Source of the DNA: Phoronis australis
Lineage: Eukaryota > Phoronida > Phoronidae
Assembly: GCA_002633005.1 (NCBI GenBank)
Contig: NMRA01000103.1
Span: forward strand, 1-64,000
Length of the DNA stretch: 64,000 nt
Reading direction: 5' to 3'
Both the position numbers and the translations under genes were made by a program. Below the pieces are notes generated by a model, which saw nothing but the letters and a program-made list of their open reading frames with translations, made no database searches and was not told where the DNA came from. Shown in pieces: positions 45,201 to 57,200 of the stretch. Numbering within the stretch: the stretch's first letter is position 1; every line of letters begins with the position of its first letter.

Positions 45201-48200
45201 GCGGGGATGGGTTCCGTCATGGGAAATTAGGTTTCCTGGCCTGAGAGACGGTGAACAAGGGATGACGTGTGATTTTTGCCAGCGTTTCCCAAGTACAGCT
45301 GGAAGCACCGCGTTCGTCGGCGGATGTAAGTCATACAGATAAGCGAAAAAGCTAAAAAGTGAATGACTGACCACATATTTTCTACATTACACGCAAGTTT
45401 TTAAGGCCTGGTATTTATTCAGGGGGAATTCCAAAGGAAATTCTTATGAATTCCCGGCTCCCGGTGGCGACTCCCGAAAGAAGAGGAATACGGTCTCTGA
45501 ATTGAAGGGTGACTTTTTCGCGGTCAATCTATTTTCCAAAAATGTATTTATTTATTGAAAACAAGAGCAATGCAGAGCGTTGAAATGCGCCCACAATTGC
45601 ACCGCATACGGTATCCCTCTAGGGTTGTTTAGTGGTACCATAAAGTGGCCAGTAGAGGGCATATATGTAGTATGTTGTACTTAGCAAAATGGAAAGGCAT
45701 GGTCATTATCTCCTCAATAGGCTAGGGGCAAAATGTGAGTAATCTTAATAATACAAGCACATCCTATACACCAGTTGTTTAAAGCAACACAGAAACATAG
45801 AATTAAAAACAAATTTACCAACATACGAGATTAGAACAGCATTAGAATGCCAGAAACAAATTTCTACTTGGAACTTTTCCTTCATAGTCACGAAGTAACA
45901 CAAAGTATACACCTGAAGACCTATGAAAATACAGAGGTCAATGTAAAATACTAAAATTGCCACTAGAGGCAAATACTAAAATTGCCACTGGAGGCATACC
46001 GGTAGTCAGAATCATCCTAAAGTCGTCATCGTCCGTTGTCAACATCACATAAATACACTTGCTAAATTTAGTAAAGATCCTGCAAACGGTTTGGGAGATA
46101 CAGCCATGGGCGCAAAAAAACAAAACTGCCACTAGGAGGCGCCACAGTAGTCGAAATCGTCGGAAAATCATCGTCAACCGTCCTCTACATAGTAAGCATA
46201 TACATGCCAATTTTCACAATCATCCTTTGAGCGGTTTGGTTGATAGAGGGGTGGACGCACAAAAACAGACTCGAAAACACTAAAAATGGCCACTAGGTGG
46301 CGCAAACTATGTCAAATCCATCTGAAAACAGCAGGATAGCGTCATCTCACTAATAGATGCCTATATACCAAATTTCATGAAAATCCGTTCAGGACTTTTG
46401 AAGATACAAAGGTAAGCGTAAAAAACTAAAATTGCCACTAGGGGGCACACCGGTAGTCGGATCAGTCCGAAAGTTCGCATATGGCGTCCCATTCATGAAT
46501 GGAACATATGTGCCAAATTTCATGAACGTATGTCAAAGGGTTTTGGAGATAGAGCAGCGGATGCCGGACGCCGCCCGGACGGCCGGCCGGACAGAGATGA
46601 CGGCATAATGCGTCCACATACATGTATAAATATGTGGGCGCATAATAAAAGTATATGTGGCATTATTATATGTTAAAATTTGATTTTAATTTTAACACAA
46701 GGCAACGATGACCAAAACTATGTAATATTTTTACGGATAGCAAAAATTCAAATTCAGCTTAAGCAACAACTCAAGTTTAATGCATGAGGGAGCATAAACT
46801 AATGAATACACAGTAGTGTCAAGAGTTCATGTCCTAACTAATTTCTGCGCCTTTGAACGTGAGACAATGGTTCAGATACCATAGTTACTCTTCTATGATT
46901 TGTCTCTCTCATGTTTTGACACACCTTATAAATAAATGTTCTATAACAGTGGCGGATCTAGGTTAACACAAAGGGGGGGGCTCAACATTTTGTCTGTTAA
47001 CATTTGCGCAAAGCACGATCATTGTAGATGCGCATAGCACCGGATGGAGGGAGGTCGGGAGGGGGGATTGCCCCAGGAAAAATTTTCTGTTTTTTTTCCT
47101 CTAAAGATCAAGCATTTTCCTAGATTCCTGAAGTATTATCCAAGAAAAAAGGCAAAGAAATAAAAAACACGGAGAACGTGTCAAACTTGAAAAACTGCAA
47201 TTACCACAGACTGAAACTCACGACCTGGCATTTAGAGCGTGCGTGCTTTACCACTACACCACCACGAATTTCACTCGTAATTTAACACTAAGAGACCTAC
47301 TTGTTTATGGTCCACAGCGTTTGCGCGTGAAACCTACTTCTCTTTGTAATGTTTATTACACTTTTTATATTTTGTGCAATCAGTTCATAACAAATTTGTT
47401 GTATTTAAAATAGTCTTCAATTGCTCAAAAAACCAAATCCGTAATTTTGTGTTGGCATTAATGACGCGATTGCTTTGGAAATCGTCTTAAGGTTTGACAA
47501 AGAGAGAATTATGAGTTTCTGAGTGATTCACTAAGGCTTCCATTAAAATTGACATCTTACCAGCAGCTTTTGTTTTTTCAGCGTCACTCAGCTTCCATCT
47601 TCTTTAAAAAATGAAGTAAATTTTCGTCATTGCACAGTGGAGCAGACGACGGAAACGGGGTCGTAGTGCGCAGCGCCACTGCCGGTCGCCTGGGATATCG
47701 CGGGAGAGCCTATACTTAGCCATAGTTCCGTTACGAATGCGCCGCGTTCCGAATTTGACACGTGAAAATGGATCTGAGCCCTCTCCCTCCCCAAACACAC
47801 TAAAACTGCACACATTTAAATCTTGTTTCTGCCGTATAATGTTAATTACCGAGGTTAATTAATAAACTCAACATTTCCCTTTGCTCTTGCTGTTTTATCT
47901 TTTGCGACAGCCAAGGGGAGGGGGGGGGGGGACAGATGCTCTGCCCCCCCTAAATCCGCCTATGTATAAGAAGAATCGATAAAAAATAGCAACTCATGTA
48001 TATAGCATGCACGACACAAGAGGAGGCTCAGCACGGGCAGCCCTACCGTAACAGATTACCTAGGTGTGCACATGCACGGTGCTATTTGGGATTGTACTTG
48101 CGGCAAGTGAATTTGTTGTTCGGGCAAGTGGCTTAAAAAGTTAATGTTGAGCCCTGGGGGCTATGGGCGCAAAAAAACATAACTTCCACTAGGAGGCGCC

Positions 48201-51200
48201 ACAGTAGTCAAAGTCGTCAGAAAATCATCGTCAAGTGACATCTTCACACTAAGAACATATATGCTAATTTTCACAATCATGTTTAGAGTGATTTGGTTGA
48301 TAGAGGGGTAGATGCAAAAAACAGATTATAAAAGAGTAAAAATGGCCACTAGATGGCACAACATACATCACGTCCATCCGAAAACAGGAGCATGTCATCG
48401 TTTCAACAGATTACTATTTACCAAATTTCATAAAAATCTATCAAGGAGCTTGAATTAGGGAAAAAAGAGGAAAACAGGAAAAATTTAAATTGCCACCAGG
48501 GGCACAGCATTTGTTGGATTTGTCTGAAAGTCGTCGCCGTTTGTTGACAACCTCACTTTTAAGTATTTAAAATACACTAACTAAATTTAATAATGATCCT
48601 GAAGAGAGCTTGGGAGCTACAGCCAGGGGCGTAAATAAAACAAAACTGCTACTAGGAGGCGCTAGAGTAGTTGAGGTCGTCGGAAAATCATTGACAGCCG
48701 TCCTCTTCAAAGTAGGAACATACAAGCCAATTTCCACAATCACCCTTAAAGTGGTTTGGTTGACAAAGGGGCGGATGCCAAAAAACAGACTCAGAAACAA
48801 AACAAGAGCAACGCAGAGCGTTGAAATGCGCCCACAATAGTACCGTATACGGTATCCTTCTAGGGTTGTTTATTGGTACCATAAAGTGGCCAGTAAAGGG
48901 CATATATGTAGTATGTTGTACTTTGCAAGATGGAAAGGCATGGTCCTTGTCTCCTCAATAGGCTAGGAGCAAAATGTGAGTGATCTTCATAATACAAGCA
49001 CATCCTATACATCAGTTGCTTAAAGCACCACAGAAACATAGAATTTTAATTTACCAACATACGAGATTAGCACAGCATTAGAATGCCAGAAACAAATTTC
49101 TACTTGGAACTTTTCCTTCATAGTCACGAAGTAACACAAAGTATACACCTGAAGACCTATGAAAATACAGAGGTCAATGTGAAATACTTAAATTGCTACT
49201 AGAGGCATTCCGGTAGTCAGAATCATCCTAAAGTCGTCATCGTCCGTTGTCAACATCACACAAATACACTTGCTAAATTTAGCAAACGGTTTGGGAGATA
49301 CAACCATGGGCGCAAAAAGAAAACTGCCACTAGGAGGCGCCACAGTAATCAAAGTCATGGGAAATTCAGCGTCAACCGTCCTCTTTATAGTAAGAACATA
49401 CATGCCAATTTTCACAATCATACTTAGAGCGGTTTGGTTGATAGAGGGGTGGACGCCAAAAAACGCAGTAAAAATGGCCACTGGGTGTCGCAAACTAGGT
49501 CGAATCCATCCGAAAATGGGAGAATAGCGTCATCGCACTAATAGGTACCTACATAGCAAAATTTCATGAAAATCCGTTAAGGACTTGTGAAGATACAAAG
49601 GTAAACGTAAAAAAATAAAATTGCCACTAGGGGGCACACTGGTAAGCGGATCCGTCCAAAAGTCGTCATCGTCTGTTCTTAACATCATATAATTACACTT
49701 ATTAAATTTCGTAAAGATCCTGCGAACGGTTTAGGAGATACAGCCATAGGCGCAAAAAAAAACAAAACTGCCACTAGGAGGTGCCACAGTAATCCAAATC
49801 GTCTGAAAATCATTGGCAGCTGTCTTCTTTATAGTAAGCACATACATGCCAATTTTCACAATCATCCTTTGAGTGGTTTGGTTGATAGAGGGGTGGACAC
49901 AAAAATACAGACTCGAAAACAGTAAAAATGGCCACTAGGTGGCGCAAACTATGTCGAATCCATCTGAAAACGGGAGGATAGCGTCATCTGACTAATAGGT
50001 GCCTACATACCAAATTTCATGAAAATCCGTTCAGGACTTTTGAAGATACAAAGGTAAGCGTAAAAAACTAAAATTGCCACTAGGGGGCACACCGGTAGTC
50101 GGATCCGTTCGAAAGTCGTCATGTTCTGTTGTTAACATCATATAAATATACTTACACAATTTCGTAAAGATCCTGCGAACGGTTTAGGAGATACAGCCAT
50201 AGGCGAAAAAAAACAACTGCCACTAGGAGGTGCCACAGTAGTCGAAATAGTCGGAAAATCATCGTCAACCGCCCTCTACATAGTAAGCATATACATGCCA
50301 ATTTTCACCACCATCCTTTGAACGGTTTGGTTGATAGAGGGGTTGACGCACAAAAATAGACTCGAAAACACTAAAAATGGCCACCAGGTGGCGCAAACTA
50401 TGTCGAATCCATCTGAAAACGGGAGGATAGCGTCATCTCACTAATAGGTGCCTACATATCAAATTTCATGAAAATCTGTTCAGGACTTTTGAAGATACAA
50501 AGGTAAGCGTAAATAAATAAAATTGCCACTAGGGAGCACACCATTAGTCGGATCTGTCCGAAAGTTCGCACATGCCGTCCCATTCATGAATGGAACATAT
50601 GTGCCAAATTTCATGAACATATGTCAAAGGGTTTTGGAGATAGAGCAGCGGACGCCGGACGGACGCCGCCCGTACGGACGCCGCCCGTACGGACGGACCG
50701 AGATGACGGCATAATGCGTCCACATATAAATATGTGGGCGCATAAAAATTACCACTAGGTGATGCAAAATATCTTGAATTATTCTGAAAACAAATAGATA
50801 TCATCACGTCACTAATAGATGCCTATCTGCCAAATTTTGATGGAAATCCGTTGAGGACCCTAATTTGAAGATACAGAGGTAAACGTAAAAATACTAAAAT
50901 TGCCGCTAAGGGGCACACCGGTAGTCCGATCTGTCTGAAAGTCATCATCGTCCGTAGACAACCCCATATAAATTCATTCGCTCAAATTTAATAAAGATCC
51001 TGCAGGTTGTTTAGGAGATACAGCCATAGGCGCAAAAACAAACAAAACTGCCACTAGGAGGCGCCACAATATTTGAAGTCGTCCGAAAATCATCTTTGGC
51101 TGTTTTCTTCACAGTAGGAACATATATGCCAATTTTCACAATCATCCTTACAGTGGTTTGATTGACCGAAGGGCGGATGCCAAACAACAGACTCAAAAAC

Positions 51201-54200
51201 AGTAAACATAGGAACACATCTTCCAAATCTCATGAGGATTTTGTGAGGGATTTAGGATAGAGCTGCGGTCACCGGACGCCCAGACAGAGATGACAGCAAT
51301 ATGCACCCAAATATAAATATGAGGGCGCATAAAAGTGACTGATTGGGCAGCAAAATTCTAATTAAAGAGCGGTTTAGCCCCTTTACCAACTTTCCTGGTA
51401 TCGCTTCCATGACCGACAATGACGGGGAATTAAAATTCTCTGTCATTCTCAGTCATGAGGGACAATACTGTCACGTTGAATTTGGTTTGTCCAGCTGTCA
51501 TGATGAGAATTCCAATTTATGTTGTCTGAATACTGCAGTATTCTTAGCATAGAAGAACAATACTGATATACAGTGACTGTTCATCACAACTGCAAGTAGT
51601 CATCAATTCTAAAAATCCCTACCTACATGGAGTACTTGGATGTACAATTTGAAACCCTTGAAAGATTAAGCACAAATGCTTGAAAGGTCAAGCACAAACC
51701 TGGCTAAATTGTGAAGAATTCTTTCCTCCAGTCAGGCGTGACTTGGTGCGTTTAACTTTGGCAGTGTCATTAATAGCTCCAGCTTTGGTAAATGAGGTGT
51801 CTGTAATAAAGTTTGGTAGGAACTAAGTGTCCAAGTTTGTTTGGTAAATGAGGTTTACACCACAATATTAGCCTCGAATGGCAGATACAACCGTGTAATA
51901 ACTCATAAAGTTATATCACTAGTGAGATAACATTGAAACCGAGGCCGGATTCGAACCCGGGCCTCAAACGTTGCGAGTCGCCGACTTTACCACTACACTA
52001 CTCAGCGGCTGACGTCATCGAACGTGAAAATAGAATACTTAAATCAGCACGCGCAACAATCGCATGTTCAGCAAAGGGCATTGCACCGACATTTATACGC
52101 TATGAAAAATTAAACGCATAATTTCCATCAAAACGATATTTTAATTCAGTGAAATTTTTCTCTTGTGTTCTCTCACTTGTAAATCACCGATCTCCAATTT
52201 GAATGCGGGTATCGTGTCGTCAGGATCCTTTGACTTGAGCATTATACTCAGTTACTATTGGTAAGGGCTGTTCCAGTAAAATCCGTGTGGGAGGGGGGGG
52301 GACGGCAGTAGAAATAAAAATTCATGGGTGGTGGTCTTCAGAAAAAAACTCAAAATTATGGGTGGTCGTTCCTGTAAGAAGAGATGCATTAAAAATGGGT
52401 GGTATTTTTTGACCTGTTAATGTCGATAGGTTGGTTACTTCAGCCGTAAAACTAAAAAAAAATGCAATTGTCCTAACTTATCCAAATACAAAAAAGCCCA
52501 TATTGCCAGTGAACAGAGTGCAATATGTTCACTAAGCCATTAATCAAGTCATGGGCAACTCGATTTGAGCCAACTGTTTGTCTGCAGTCCTATTGAATTG
52601 AAAAGTTATGCAACACTGAACTGGTGTTAACACATATAAGAAAATTGATGATTTTTAAATAAAAAGTATGAGGAGTAAGATAAACAAGTTCCAATATTCA
52701 CTTGACATAGAAGTATAGAAGAGTTCGTGGAGACAGTTTGAGATTCATAGATCCTTATAAATGAAAAAATGTTCATTGAAATTATAGACACATGGTGAAC
52801 AGAGACACCTGGTGGCTGCCAAAAGTATTGCTCACAGGCTACTTTAGTTTTTGACAATATTGGACAAGACAACTAGTTCTTGTCTGTCAGTCATCTAAGT
52901 TCTTAACAGGTCCTCCTGGAGGCAATTTGTTTGCAAGTGTTGGATTTTATATTTAAACCTATTAAAAATAATTAAAAAATTATGGGTCATGGGTTGGAGA
53001 AATAAATGAAAAATACGGGCGGTGGGTATGAAATAAAAGTGCCTTCCCCCCTCCCATACAGATTTTGCTGGAACAGCCCTAACCTACTTCAGCAGACGAT
53101 ATTTTCCCGGTCGAAGCTTAGCGTGATAAAATGTGTAGTAAGCTATATTAGTTGCTAAACCTTAATTTATAGATTTATTTTATTTCTATTTTGTTTAAAT
53201 TTTTCAATTGGTTTTGACTATAAGCATTATTTGACAAAAATAGCTCGGCTCTTATTAAAAGGTCACGACTTCCGACCCCGGGCCTCTGACATAGAAAGTA
53301 GTTACAAAGCCGAAGCGAGTCGAGAAAGGTAGATCGATTCATTGCAATGCTTCTCATTCAGTATGTGGTATAAATAGATTATTACATGTTCTCAGCCGGG
53401 GGATAACGACTTCGCCATGTAATAATCTATATGTCTGTAATAAAGTTTGGTAAGAACTAAGTGTAGGAGGTTTTTTTCAAAAAGACAACAAAATTGTTAA
53501 TAAAGTACAATAATAAATCCTCAGACACTACCAGTATTGTCATTAATATGTGACTACAGATACTACCCATACTGGATAAATAGCCAATAACTGCATGAAA
53601 CTCGTTTCTTAACCTAAGAAGTTAATGAAGGATTTCTAAAATACATAATTAGCAACTGGCTTTCTTCAGTTCCTAACTGGATTGGCAAAACACTTAAGCA
53701 CTACAGCAATATATTTGCATTTTTATATTTTATGCCCTAATGGCTCAGTCCAAGAATATCCCTGCTTGAAATGCCGCAGTGGTTCTTCTTAGAACTGGAT
53801 TAGCCTAAATAGTAGGGGTGTCAGGTAGCGAACCTCACCCATAACCCACCGTCCAGCTTAGATGGGTCTGTAGCTGCCTGTTCCTCCTCCAAGTACTGCT
53901 TGAATCGCCGCAGATCCATAACTTCTTGGTACGTAGATTTCTCTTCAATACTGTCATCCCCTGTATCAAGCACACCAACAGTGTAAGCAAATAAATGTTA
54001 CGAGACCCTGTGCTAGTGTAAGCAAACGCACGTTATGGGGGCCCTGTGCTAGTTTAAAGGTATGGCATGGTTATCTCTAATTTTGTAATTTTCCAAGAGT
54101 TTCCTTTATCTATGGAAATTTCCGAGAGTTTTATACCTTTTTCTTTTTCAATGAGTAGGACTGGAAACCATGTTACTGCAGACTGTCATGTCCTGTTATT

Positions 54201-57200
54201 CTACGTGTATGTATACGATTGTTCCCCGCCTGACAAGAAGATTAGTTACAATGTAATTCTTGCACCAGATGTCATTCAGACTATTCTTGCACCGCCTTTT
54301 TCTAACGTCATTCCAAAAACATTTATGGAGGAGAAATTTCATACGGGTAATGTACATGCATTTAGTTATTTGACGTGATTTGGCTGGACTTGAGGCGATA
54401 TCGGCGCAAGTACTCCTGTTTCTTGATACACAATAGTTTATTTACATTTTGTTAATTTTCCCCTGTTCTGTCAGCATATTTAACTTTTTGAACACTTTCT
54501 ATTGTATGCCCTTTGCCCGTCGCCATTTTCCTGGGCATTGTCTGGGGGGCTTTGGCTTCTTATCTCCATGGCATTGTATTATGCAACATGTAACTTTGAA
54601 CACAGTTTATTTCTACTTAAACTGCTGAAAATAAAGGAGTAAATCCCCTGTTTTACTCCAACAGATCATGTTTAACCTTCCTGTGCTATTAGTCACTTGC
54701 AGGGGTACAACATTTTGAGAACCAGTTTTCTCCACTGAATAACAGGAGCCAAACTGATTCTCAAAATGCGAGACCCATGCAAGTGACTATTTCCGCAGGA
54801 AGGTTCGACATGATTTCCGGCCCTACTCATGGAAGATGTATAAGATGACAGAAATACTTTCAAACTGGTTGTCAAAATGCTGACCCATGTATTTATCTAA
54901 TGCCTTTGCAGCAATTGCTGAATTTTTAAGTCTTCCTCCATAAAAAAGCTGACCAGAGGAGATAACAAACTACCAGGTCTTCTTCTGAAGCCTTGAAATG
55001 ACTTATAAACTGAGTATGGGATACAGTGAGACCACTGTCATAATCATGACAACTGACCTACTAAATCAAGGGTAGATTTTACGACAGGAAGCACAGCTAC
55101 ACCACCTTTAAAGTCCTCCTTGCAAACTGCCCATGTGGTTTCAGAAAACACTTACTACATAAATTCTTATTTTCGACACCCTTTCTTTATATTCTTTTCG
55201 CCTTTCTTGCCAAAAGCGATTTTTTAACAGTATTTGACCCTTCTCTCTGAGCGTATAATTCAGGGCTTGGAATGACCAATGACAAAAAACGCGGAAACTT
55301 TTACGGCCCAAATCATGCGCGCGCTACTCAGCCTTGAAATGGTCGAAGAGAACCTTTCCCCGACAAAAGTCGGGACTAAAAAAAAAAAACGTTACCACCA
55401 TCAGTAGCATGCGTCTGCGTCCTTTTAGGTCGCCCGTCCACTCCCAATCCACACACTTTTGGCTGCAGAGCCGTAGTATTTGTCGCCGCGGTTTACAATA
55501 ACACGAGACGCTATTGAAAATCCCACCACGCTATCCCAGATGCCCCGGCAATGTTGACAATTTACGTTCCTCCGAAACGTAAAGAGCAACTTCCGCTTTT
55601 CGAGGTGAACGTCGTCTGCAACGCCGCAGTAAGAAAAGACTTTGCCGCGGAAATTTTATATCAAATCCGATTTTTTTTACGCGGAAATATAATAAAATGC
55701 GCGGAAAGAACATTTGAAAAAAGCGGAAATCCGCGTTTCCGCGGAAAATTCCAAGCCCTGATGATTACCGGTTGTCATCGGTTATTTCCGTACCCACATT
55801 TCCGGCTCATCAGTTTAGGAACTTGTCCTGAACGCCGCCATTTTTTCCTTGTAACTGAATGTGCTATGGCTTGCTCGAAAAGTCTTCATTATTTTGTTTT
55901 ATTAGTAATATATCGTGATTCGTTTGCATATGTAGTGTACTAATAGTTTGTAGTTAGTGGTCGTTTTTTTGGAATGTTACGCGTACTTTGTATGTTAAAA
56001 TAGCATTGGTGTTTAGTTCCTTACGTAGGCGGGTCGAACCTAGGAACCAATATGGGTTGAACCAATTTTTCATCAGTTTCATTTTTTCCTCGTTTTGAAA
56101 AAGTACTTTGCTATCATCGGAAAGGTAGAACATTCTACTCAGTAAAAATCGAAAAAGTATCAAAATCGGGGCAAGCACTGTAAAGTTATTGCAAGTTTTG
56201 TGGCGAAATTTGGGTCACTTTGTTTGGATCGCGTCGGCCATATTGGGGGACAGCAGGATGAGTTACGAGTTTAAAACTGTGTAAATTGTTTTCGCCAACA
56301 AATTACGGTGAAATTTAGTTAGACATATCTTTACTACAGGGCTTGGAATGCCCAATGACAAAAAACGCGGAAACTTTTACGGCCCAAAATGGCCAAATCA
56401 TGCGCGCTACCCAGCCTTGAAATGGTCGATGCGATGTGAACCTTTCACCGACAAAAATCGGGAGGACCAAAAAAAAAACGTTACCACCAACAGTAGCATT
56501 AGTCTGCGCCGTTTTAGCTCGTCCATCCACTCCCAACCCACCCATTTTTGGCTGCAGAGCCGTAGTATTTGTCGCCGCGGTTTACAATAACACGAGACGC
56601 CATTGAAAATCCCACCACGCTATCCCAGATGCCCCGGCAATGTTGACAATTTACGTTCCTCCGAAACATAAAGAGCAACTTCCACTTTTCGAGGTGAACG
56701 TTGTCTGCAACGCCGCGGTAAGAAAGGAATTTGCCGCGGTAATTTTATATCAAATCCGATTTTTTTACACGGAAATATAATAAAATGCGCGGACAGAACA
56801 TTTGAAAAAAGCGGAAATTCGCGTTTCCGCGGAAAATTCCAAGCCCTGAGTGTTATATTTCATCTGTTTTTGTCCTGTGATTATGCCATATCTACCATGA
56901 AGCCAGACGAACTCCAAGAAAATGTCAATCGTTTCAAACTACCAAACACTACCTGCACTAGAATCCGTCTCCACATCATTAAGAGCAGTCTTGTCTTGCA
57001 CAGATTCGTTAAGCAGATCCAGTTTGGTCGGACCATCAGTGATTGAAGGCACCAGGGCATCTAATCTATAAGTAAACAAAAGTAAAGGCTGATGGTTGCT
57101 GCAGGTAACAGATACACTGTAACAGCACATTTATCAGGCACTCCATGGCTCATTTCTAGGGCCCATTATTGACCTCATTCCTCCCTGAAAAAATTTAATA

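Larger units (their letters stand above)
44753..48156. mobile_element. hAT-like element, CAGGGCTCAAC ends, interrupted twice
   Basis: The left end is CAGGGCTCAACACTAAC and the right end TTAATGTTGAGCCCTG, inverted repeats. The own sequence (44753-45561, 46646-46946, 47965-48156) matches the copy at 57573-58633 in reverse orientation. Insertions are a monomer element at 45562-46645 and a CAGTGGCGG element at 46947-47964. No intact transposase is seen. The target duplication is obscured by the G run at the insertion site. Confidence 0.75.
44536..51332 (+). repeat. CCACTAG monomer element, copy C (oldest, split by insertions)
   Basis: Its pieces are 44536-44752, 48157-48802 and 50746-51332. It starts CAAGAGCAACGCAGAGCATTG and ends ATGAGGGCGCATAA. 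The first break carries a hAT-like element (44753-48156), the second a younger copy of the same family (48803-50745). Joining the flanks restores the normal order of monomers. Confidence 0.75.

Noticed and set aside
44931-45374. Minus ORFs inside the hAT-like element
   Set aside because: They are short and show no transposase motif. The matching copy at 58270-58473 is also only a short ORF.
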